Source of the DNA: Sandaracinaceae bacterium
GTDB taxonomy: Bacteria > Myxococcota_A > Polyangia > Polyangiales > Sandaracinaceae
Assembly (NCBI GenBank): GCA_040218145.1
Contig: JAVJQK010000011.1
Location: forward strand, 1 to 64,000
DNA: 64,000 nt
Direction of reading: 5' to 3'
In this document: piece after piece, positions 34,117 to 40,401 of the stretch
Layout of the letters: each line of letters opens with the position of its first letter
Numbering within the stretch: the stretch's first letter is position 1
Notes under the pieces: model-generated
Told to the model about the DNA's origin: nothing
Databases searched by the model: none
What the model saw: the letters and a program-made list of their open reading frames with translations, nothing else
Made by a program: the position numbers and the translations under genes

Positions 34117-35114
34117 CGACCTGCCCGCTGTGCGCTCACGACGGAAGCGCGGTCGAGCTGGACGGGCTCTCGGGCGTGGACGGCGTCGTGAGGCTGCTCC
34201 GGTGCGGAGACTGCGGGCTGCGCTTCATCGACCCGCCACCGCCCCGCGACCGACCGCACGAGATCGCGATCACGCGGGTCGACGCGGCGTCGGCGCTGGG
34301 CCGGGAGGGGACGTGGCTCTCGCAGCGCATGAGCGGGGCGGTGACGGCGCTGGCGCTCCACCAGAAGCGGCGCGCGCAGCTCGGGTGGCTGCGGCGCGCG
34401 GGGGTGCGCGCCGGAGACAGGTTGCTGGATGTAGGCAGCGGGAGCGGGGCCTTCGTCGCCGCGGCCCGCGCGCGCGGCGTCCGCGCGGAGGGTCTCGAGC
34501 CCGCGGGAGCGCAGAGCGTCGACCATCGGGGGCCGGTTCCTCAGGGGACGATTCATCCGGGAACGATTCATCCGGGAACCGTGCTCGACGTCGACTTCCC
34601 CGAGGATGCCTTCGACGCCATCACCCTCTGGTCGGTGCTCGAGCACGAGCCGGCGCCGCGGGAGACGCTCGCCAAGCTGGCGAAGTGGCTCCGCCCCGGC
34701 GGGGTGCTCCTGCTGGAGGTGCCGGACGCGGGCTCGCGCATCGCTCGTGCGCTCGGGCGGCACTGGCCGGCGCTCGAGCCGCGGGAGCACGCGTGCCACT
34801 ACGATCAACGGACACTGACACGCGCCCTCGAGGCAGCGGGTCTCCAGGACGTGCGCGTCCACGCCGGGAGCACGGTCGCGTGGCGGCAGCACGGCTCGGA
34901 GCTGATGCTCGGCCTGGCGTCCAGGCACCGTGAGACGCTTGCGCCGTTCTGGGCCATCGAGTCCCGCTCGGCGGCGCTGCGCGCGGGCGTGCTCGCGGCG
35001 TTCGGGGTGGGCGCCGCGATCGAGCGCGCCCTCGGGGAGTCCCGGCTGATCGCGGTCGCGCGGGGCGCTGGCCGGAGTCACGCGGGGATTACGAGCTCGC
35101 GCGCTGGCGAGTGA
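34113..35114 (+). CDS. Class I SAM methyltransferase with N-terminal zinc ribbon
   Basis: 333 residues. An N-terminal CPLC...CGDCGLRF zinc ribbon (residues ~4-40) is followed by a Rossmann methyltransferase with RLLDVGSGSGAFV (motif I), DAITLWSVLEH (post-I/II) and LRPGGVLLLEVPD. This pairing is common among sugar or lipid methyltransferases of polysaccharide loci (Methyltransf_23/SpsF-like). Between motif I and the next strand a GTIHP duplication is encoded by a 15-bp tandem repeat at 34546-34575. The start overlaps the preceding stop (ATGA). Confidence 0.85.
   Translation: MTTCPLCAHDGSAVELDGLSGVDGVVRLLRCGDCGLRFIDPPPPRDRPHEIAITRVDAASALGREGTWLSQRMSGAVTALALHQKRRAQLGWLRRAGVRAGDRLLDVGSGSGAFVAAARARGVRAEGLEPAGAQSVDHRGPVPQGTIHPGTIHPGTVLDVDFPEDAFDAITLWSVLEHEPAPRETLAKLAKWLRPGGVLLLEVPDAGSRIARALGRHWPALEPREHACHYDQRTLTRALEAAGLQDVRVHAGSTVAWRQHGSELMLGLASRHRETLAPFWAIESRSAALRAGVLAAFGVGAAIERALGESRLIAVARGAGRSHAGITSSRAGE
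34546..34575 (+). repeat. 15-bp tandem duplication inside the methyltransferase gene
   Basis: Two copies of GGRACGATTCATCCG, with a partial third (GGAACCG), encode GTIHPGTIHPGT. The frame is kept. The block is AT-richer than its surroundings. Confidence 0.85.
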
Positions 35115-35128
35115 GCTGTAGGCGTCGC

Positions 35129-35800
35129 GGCAGCGGCAGCGCGAGCGGCAGCGGCAGCGCGAGTGGCAGCGGCAGCGCGATCGGCAGCGCGACCGGCAGC
35201 GGCAGCGCGGGCGGCAGCGGCAGCGCGGGCGGCAGCGGCAGCGCGGGCGGGAACGGGAGCGGCAGCGGGAACGGGAGCGGCAGCGGGAACGGGAACGGGA
35301 ACGGGAACGGGAACGGGAACGGGAACGGGAGCGGCAGCGGCAGCGGCAGCGGGAGCGGCAGCGGGAACGGGAACGGGAACGGGAACGGGAACGGGAACGG
35401 GAACGGGAACGGGAACGGGAACGGGAACGGGAACGGGAACGGGAACGGGAACGGGAGCGGGAGCGGGAGCGGGAGCGGGAGCGGGAGCGGGAACGGGAGC
35501 GGCAGCGGCAGCGGATGCGGAGGCGGCAGCGGAGGCGGCAGCGGCAGCGGCAGCGGATGCGGCAGCGGAGGCGGGAACGGCAGCGGAGGCGGAGGCGGAG
35601 GCGGAGGCGGAGGCGGAGGCGGAGGCGGAGGCGGAGGCGGAGGCGGAGGCGGAGGCGGGTGCGGAGGCGGAGGCGGGTGCGGAGGCGGGGGCGGGGGCGG
35701 GGGCGGAGGCGGAGGCGGATGCGGCGGCGGAGGCGGCGGCGGAGGCGGGGGCGGCGGCGGAGGCGGGGGCGGATGCGGATGCGGACGCGGCAGCGGATGC
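35129..35800 (+). repeat. Hexanucleotide microsatellite, 112 units in register
   Basis: This 672-bp tract fits the consensus GGNNNC throughout without a register break. The 5' part (35129-35250) is GGCAGC interrupted every 12-18 bp by GCGRNC variants. The middle holds 7 (35285-35326) and 15 (35363-35452) uninterrupted GGGAAC units with GGGAGC/GGCAGC between and after. The 3' part holds 12 GGAGGC units (35585-35656), then GGGTGC, GGGGGC, GGCGGC and GGATGC variants. The plus strand is the G-rich strand and (GGGAAC)n satisfies G3N3 quadruplex spacing. Because the unit is a multiple of three, most frames stay open; one frame reads (Gly-Ser/Asn/Gly/Cys)n. It separates the methyltransferase stop from the dioxygenase gene. 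Confidence 0.95.
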
Positions 35801-35971
35801 GGAAGGGGCGCGAGGGCGGCGGCGAGCAAGGGACGAGCAAGGGACGAGGTTGGAAGGGCGCCCGAGCACCGGAACGCGCACGCGGTCGCGCAGAGCGCAC
35901 CGAGGACGACCCACGTCGCCTACAACAGCACGAGGGCGTCCTCGCGCCTCGTCTCCGATGCCGCGGGCGCC
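35801..35971. other. Non-repeat spacer between the hexamer tract and the dioxygenase gene
   Basis: About 170 bp of unique sequence after the tract. It contains a short direct repeat GAGCAAGGGAC / GAGCAAGGGAC (35824-35846). No convincing gene, hairpin terminator or RNA gene was seen. Confidence 0.5.
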
Positions 35972-35977
35972 TATGCT
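35972..35977 (+). promoter_or_regulatory. Putative -10 (TATGCT) for the dioxygenase gene
   Basis: TATGCT ends 7 nt before GTG 35985. It overlaps an in-frame ATG at 35973, which argues that GTG 35985 is the real start. Confidence 0.45.
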
Positions 35978-35984
35978 CGTGCCT

Positions 35985-36635
35985 GTGATCCTGGACTCGC
36001 TCGTCGGCGCGCGGCTCGGCCCCCGCTTCGACCCGACCGCGCTGCAGGCCGACTGGGCTGGGCTCGCGGGGCTGGCGGACGCGCGTCAGCTCGGGCCGCA
36101 TCACGACGGGTCCTGGCGCGGGCTCGCGCTCCGCAGCCTCGACGGCTCGCCGCTGCAGCTCGACGCGGGCACGCTGCGGCGCCGGGACTTCGTCGACACG
36201 CCGCTCGTGCGCGAGGCGCCGCACCTTCGCGCCGCGCTCGCTGCGATCCCGGGGCGACACCGCGCCGCCCGCTTGATGAGCCTCCCCCCCGGCGCGCGGA
36301 TCCAGCCCCACGTCGACACGGATCTGGATCTCGGCGCGGGCGTCGTTCGCCTCCACCTCCCGATCCACACGCATGAAGACGTGCAGTTCTTCATCGGCGG
36401 GATCCGCTGCAGGTTCGGAGAGGGCGAGCTCTGGTACGGCGACTTCTCGCGTACGCACCACGTGCTGAACGCGAGCCCGATCACGCGCGTGCACCTCGTG
36501 CTCGACGCGGAGCTCGACCCCGCCCTCGCCGCGTGTTTCCCGGACGGCTTCCTGCGCCAGCTCCGCCGGATCCACGCGCGGCGCCTCCCCTGGTCCCGGC
36601 GCCTCGCCCGCGCCGCGGGCGCGCTGCGACCGTGA
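35985..36635 (+). CDS. Aspartyl/asparaginyl beta-hydroxylase-like dioxygenase
   Basis: 216 residues from GTG 35985, chosen from the TATGCT spacing; in-frame ATGs at 35958 and 35973 are alternatives. The AspH-type Fe(II)/2-oxoglutarate fold is visible as QPHVDTDLDLGAGVVRLHLPI (HxD metal ligands plus the Arg/His of the double-stranded beta-helix), HEDVQFFIGG, GELWYGDFSRTHHVLN and TRVHLVLD. The family hydroxylates Asp/Asn side chains or related acids. Upstream lies the hexamer tract, which in one frame would encode Asn-Gly repeats; any link is speculative. The flippase gene starts 28 nt downstream. Confidence 0.82.
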   Translation: MILDSLVGARLGPRFDPTALQADWAGLAGLADARQLGPHHDGSWRGLALRSLDGSPLQLDAGTLRRRDFVDTPLVREAPHLRAALAAIPGRHRAARLMSLPPGARIQPHVDTDLDLGAGVVRLHLPIHTHEDVQFFIGGIRCRFGEGELWYGDFSRTHHVLNASPITRVHLVLDAELDPALAACFPDGFLRQLRRIHARRLPWSRRLARAAGALRP

Positions 36636-36663
36636 AGAGCGCGGCTCCCATGACGGGCGCGCG

Positions 36664-38049
36664 ATGATCCGTCGCCTCGTCCGCACCGTCGAGGGGCGCG
36701 CGGCCCTGCGGGGAGGCGTCACGCAAGGCGCCGCCTTCGTGCTGCTCCGCGTCGCGCGCTTCGCCGTGCTCCCGTTCGTGTTCCGCGCGCTCTCCGAGTC
36801 CGAGCTCGGCCTCTACGGGCTCCTCCAGACGGGCTACGTCGTCGCGTTCACGCTCTTCGGCGCGGGGACGGGCTCCTCGGTGGTCCGCGCCGCGGCCGAC
36901 CAGCGGACCGGGGCCGTCGCGAGCCACGTCGTGGGGCGCTCCGTCGCCGCGGTGCTGGCCACGCTCTGCCTGGCCCCCACCCTGCTCTTCGTCGCGCCGT
37001 CCCTCGCGCCCGCCGCCGCGAGCGCCGTGCTGGCCGTCGCGCTCGGCCTCGTGATGGAGGGCACCTACCACGCCGCGCGGAGCGCGGGGCGTCACCGCCT
37101 CTGCGCGCTGCTCCTCACGGTGAACAGCCTCGCCTGGGCCGCGCTCGTAGTGGCGCTCGTGCTCGTCGAGGGCTGGGGCGTCACCGGGCTCATGCTCGCC
37201 CTCGCGGGGAGCCACCTCGCGGGCTGGTGCGTGGGGCTGCTGGCGCTCGGCCCCTCCGCCTGGTCCGGCGCCACGCGCCCCGAGATGGTCCGACAGCTGC
37301 GCTTCGGCGCGCCGATCGCGCTGACCGACATCCTGCACGTCGCGGCGGGGCTCGATCGGCTGGTCGTGCAGCAGCTCCTCGGGCTGGCGCGCGCGGGCGT
37401 CTACCACTTCGCGACCGTCTTCATGGATCCGCTGCTGCTCCTCGACCGCGCGGCCGTCGTCTCGAGCGAGCCGTGGCTCTACGCGGCCTCCCCCGAGCAG
37501 CTGCGCGAGCGCGTGGCGCACCTGATGCGGACGCAGTCCGCGCTGCACCTCGCGGCCGCGGTGTGCCTCGCGGCGCTCGCCACCGAGATCGCCTGGGTGC
37601 TCGGCCCCGCGAGCTACGCGGACGCGCTCTGGGCCGCGCCCGTCCTGCTCCTCGTCCCGGTGCTCGGGACGCAGACCCGGCTGGTCGGCTTCGGGGCCGC
37701 GCATCGCTCGCGCACGGGCGTGCTCGCCATGGCGGCCGCGACGGATCTCGCGCTCGCGCTCGGCCTCGCCTGGCTGCTCGCGCCAGCGTTCGATCTGCTG
37801 GGCGTAGGAGTGGCCCGGGCGATCGGCGCGCTCGCGGGGCTGGCGGTGGCCGCGTGGTCGACGCAGCGCCTGATCGGGAAGCTCCCGGTCCTGCCCGTCG
37901 CGCTGGCGGGCGCGTTCACGGCGCTGCTCTGCGTCGCGCTGGCGAGCCCGCTCCTCTCGCTGCCCATCTGGGTCCGGCTCCCGCTCGGCGCGCTCGCCGC
38001 GGTCGCCCTAGCCGCCGGGCTCTGGCCCCGCGACACGGCTCAGGATTGA
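36664..38049 (+). CDS. Polysaccharide flippase (MOP/Wzx-type)
   Basis: 461 residues with 12-14 predicted helices. It opens with an amphipathic N-terminus and RVARFAVLPFVFRALSESELGLYGLLQ, the typical start of Wzx/RfbX oligosaccharide flippases, and keeps the pairwise helix pattern (e.g. LGLYGLLQTGYVVAFTLFGAG; IALTDILHVAAGLDRLVVQQLLG). It would move a lipid-linked glycan or similar product across the inner membrane. As the last gene of the plus-strand locus it supports an exported, lipid-linked product. Its 3' end overlaps the convergent gene by 42 nt. Confidence 0.83.
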   Translation: MIRRLVRTVEGRAALRGGVTQGAAFVLLRVARFAVLPFVFRALSESELGLYGLLQTGYVVAFTLFGAGTGSSVVRAAADQRTGAVASHVVGRSVAAVLATLCLAPTLLFVAPSLAPAAASAVLAVALGLVMEGTYHAARSAGRHRLCALLLTVNSLAWAALVVALVLVEGWGVTGLMLALAGSHLAGWCVGLLALGPSAWSGATRPEMVRQLRFGAPIALTDILHVAAGLDRLVVQQLLGLARAGVYHFATVFMDPLLLLDRAAVVSSEPWLYAASPEQLRERVAHLMRTQSALHLAAAVCLAALATEIAWVLGPASYADALWAAPVLLLVPVLGTQTRLVGFGAAHRSRTGVLAMAAATDLALALGLAWLLAPAFDLLGVGVARAIGALAGLAVAAWSTQRLIGKLPVLPVALAGAFTALLCVALASPLLSLPIWVRLPLGALAAVALAAGLWPRDTAQD

Positions 38050-40392
38050 GCGCATCGCCGCGCGCGCCACATCGGGGCGCGTCCGGTCCGGGCAGTGATG
38101 TCCGTCCGGCACTCGCAGCTCGAGACCCCACGCCGCCTCGCGAAGGGCCCAGCCCTCGCCGCGCTCGACGACGGCTCCCTCCGCTGCCGCCGGCTGGGTC
38201 TGCAGGAACGGATCGCGCCCCGCCCGCACGTGCACGACGGGGACGCCGCGCGCGCCCAGCACCTCGAGATCCTCCCGCCAGTCCGGTCCACGCGCGGGCG
38301 CGGCGAGCCCGAAGAGCGAGGCGCAGCGGCCGAGCGCGTCTCGCTCGGCGGTCGTGAACACGCCGCCCCCGGCGAAGGCCGTCAGCTCCGCGCACTGCTG
38401 ATAGATCCACGTCCGCCGCGACGGCCGCAGCGCGAGCGCGCGCTCTCGCGTCAAGGTCTGCAAACGGAGCGGGGCGCTGAGCTCGCGCTCCCACACCGAG
38501 TCGAACGCGTCCCGGTCCAGCGCGCGCAGGAAGCCGACGACGTCCCCCTCCGCCCGCACGACCTCCTGAAAGGACGCGAGGTGAGGCGCCATGCTGTCCA
38601 TCTGCACGAAGCCCGTCATCATTCCTTGCACGAGGTCGCGCTCCGAGGGCGACCACGAGGGGAGCCGCGCGGCGATCGCGTCGACGACGTCGTCGCCGAG
38701 CAGCGGGCGCAGCGAAGCCTCCGGCTCGAGCCTCCTCGGGTAGCTCAGCGCCGCGCTCGACGCGTAGACCCCCGCCACGAGCTCGGGTCGCGTCGCGCCG
38801 AAGCGGACCGCGAGCCCGCCGCCGTAGCTCCACCCCGCCACGATCCACGGCCCCTCGAGCTGCGCCTGGAGCGCGCTCGCCACCGCCTCGGCGTCGGCGA
38901 GCGCGGCGGCCACCGTCACGTAGCGCGGCACGCTCTGGTCGACCTCGAGCGAGAGGCTCTCGCCATACCCGCGGTGCTCGACGACGACGAGGCTCAGATC
39001 GGGGTGGCGGACGCGCAGGCCGTAGAGATCGTCCTCGGTGACCGGCGACTCGTTCCCCAGGACGAAGAGCACGGCGGCGTCGGGGGCGCCCGCCCGGACC
39101 ACGTCGACCCGCTGGAGGACCCGCTCGCCGTCCCGGGCGTGCAGCGCGATGAAGCGCTCGTGCGGCGCGCCCCGCAGCGTGCCGCGCTCGACCAAGCGGA
39201 GACTCAGCGGCTTCTCGACCGCGCCCTTGCCGAAGGGCTCGTACTCGGTTCGAAGCCAGCTCGGCGCGAGCGCCATCCCCCCGAGCGCGAGCCACCCGAG
39301 CAGGTGGAGGGCTCGCGGACGGAGGGCCCGCGGACGCATCCTGCGCTCGGATCGCTCATCGCGGCGAAGCCTCCAGCTCGTCCACGCGCGACACCCGGGG
39401 ACCACGAGCCCCGCGACCAGCACCCCGATCACGAGGCACAGCCAGAGCGGGTGGTCGGCCCGGTGCGCGTGGCCCTGTGCGTCCAGGGAGACGGATTCGG
39501 CCCAGCCCCACCGCGCCGCGCTCGCCAGCGACGCGACGAGGCGGAGGATGAGGAGGTGGGCGACGTACGCGAAGACCGGCGCCCGGCCGAGCGCCACCAG
39601 CGAGCTGCGCGGGCCCACCCGCGCGGCCTCCACCAGGGGCAACAGCAGCATCAGCGCGCCGAGCCACAGCGCGACGAAGGCGATCGACGGGGGATGCTGC
39701 TCCATCGCGAAGAGCGCGAGGCCGCTCGACCACTGCGGCGCGCGCAGCGCCGCGAACACGCCGAGCCCCAGCGCGCCGAAGAGCAGCCCCGCGTGACGCC
39801 GGGCGCGGGGGCCACGCGCCAGCACGGCGCCGAACGACGCGCCCATCAGGACGACGCCGAGCCACGGCACCAAGGGGTACAAGGCGTGAAGCCGCAGCCA
39901 GCCGAGGTCCTCGAGCCCGGTTCGAAAGAGCAGCGCGCCCGCGAAGCCGTCCAGCGCAGGCGGCGCGAGATCCGAGAGCACGACGAGCCCCACGCCCCCC
40001 GCGAAGAGCAGCCAGCTCGGGAGGCGCACCATCAGGCTCAGCACGAGCAGCGCAGCGCCGAGCGCGAACACGAACTGCAGCAGCGTGTACCCGAGCCACG
40101 GCGCGGGGAGCCAGACCCAGCGCACCACCAGCAGCTCGAGCAGCATCAGCCCGAGCCCCGCGATGGCGAGCCGGCGCGCCTGGCCGCCGCGCGCCACGTA
40201 CGTCCACGCGGCCGCGCCGGCGAGGAAGAGCAGCCCGGGCGCGTCCACGTCGCTGACGCGCGCGAAGAGCGTCTCCGCGTCGCCGCTCGAGACGCGCGGC
40301 CCGAGGAAGAAGCGCGCGTGCTCCAGGATCATCACGAACAGCAGCAGGCCGCGCGTGGCCTCGACGGGACGGTCCGGACTCACCTCGCGCAT
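38008..40392 (-). CDS. Membrane acyltransferase-like domain fused to an S28-like serine hydrolase
   Basis: 794 residues. Residues 1-340 have ~9 membrane helices and resemble the heparan-alpha-glucosaminide acetyltransferase/DUF1624-DUF418 type (RPVEATRGLLLFVMILEHARFF at the start). A further helix at ~362-378 is followed by an alpha/beta hydrolase resembling peptidase family S28 (prolyl carboxypeptidase): oxyanion-type 'FVLGNESP', 'VEHRGYGES', nucleophile elbow GWSYGGG with Ser522, and DGHHC near the C-terminus as the likely catalytic His. The hydrolase should face the periplasm. This pairing was not recognised as a known architecture. It may modify surface glycans or peptides exported by the neighbouring flippase; that is inference. 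Confidence 0.8.
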   Translation of the reverse strand: MREVSPDRPVEATRGLLLFVMILEHARFFLGPRVSSGDAETLFARVSDVDAPGLLFLAGAAAWTYVARGGQARRLAIAGLGLMLLELLVVRWVWLPAPWLGYTLLQFVFALGAALLVLSLMVRLPSWLLFAGGVGLVVLSDLAPPALDGFAGALLFRTGLEDLGWLRLHALYPLVPWLGVVLMGASFGAVLARGPRARRHAGLLFGALGLGVFAALRAPQWSSGLALFAMEQHPPSIAFVALWLGALMLLLPLVEAARVGPRSSLVALGRAPVFAYVAHLLILRLVASLASAARWGWAESVSLDAQGHAHRADHPLWLCLVIGVLVAGLVVPGCRAWTSWRLRRDERSERRMRPRALRPRALHLLGWLALGGMALAPSWLRTEYEPFGKGAVEKPLSLRLVERGTLRGAPHERFIALHARDGERVLQRVDVVRAGAPDAAVLFVLGNESPVTEDDLYGLRVRHPDLSLVVVEHRGYGESLSLEVDQSVPRYVTVAAALADAEAVASALQAQLEGPWIVAGWSYGGGLAVRFGATRPELVAGVYASSAALSYPRRLEPEASLRPLLGDDVVDAIAARLPSWSPSERDLVQGMMTGFVQMDSMAPHLASFQEVVRAEGDVVGFLRALDRDAFDSVWERELSAPLRLQTLTRERALALRPSRRTWIYQQCAELTAFAGGGVFTTAERDALGRCASLFGLAAPARGPDWREDLEVLGARGVPVVHVRAGRDPFLQTQPAAAEGAVVERGEGWALREAAWGLELRVPDGHHCPDRTRPDVARAAMRSILSRVAGPEPGG

Positions 40393-40401
40393 TCGAGCAC
40401 G

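Noticed and set aside
35129-35800. CRISPR array
   Set aside because: The units are 6-bp head-to-tail repeats with no spacers, leader or cas genes.
35078-35914. Minus-strand frames reading Pro-Leu/Pro-Phe or Ala-Pro/Ala-Val dipeptides across the hexamer tract
   Set aside because: Any 6-bp repeat stays open in most frames. No promoter, start context or flanking domain supports these frames.
35163-35984. In-frame N-terminal extension of the dioxygenase through the tract (Ala/Gly-Thr/Glu-Ala repeats)
   Set aside because: A TATGCT 7 nt before GTG 35985 and the AspH domain starting there favour the short form. The extension is open only because of the repeat unit length.
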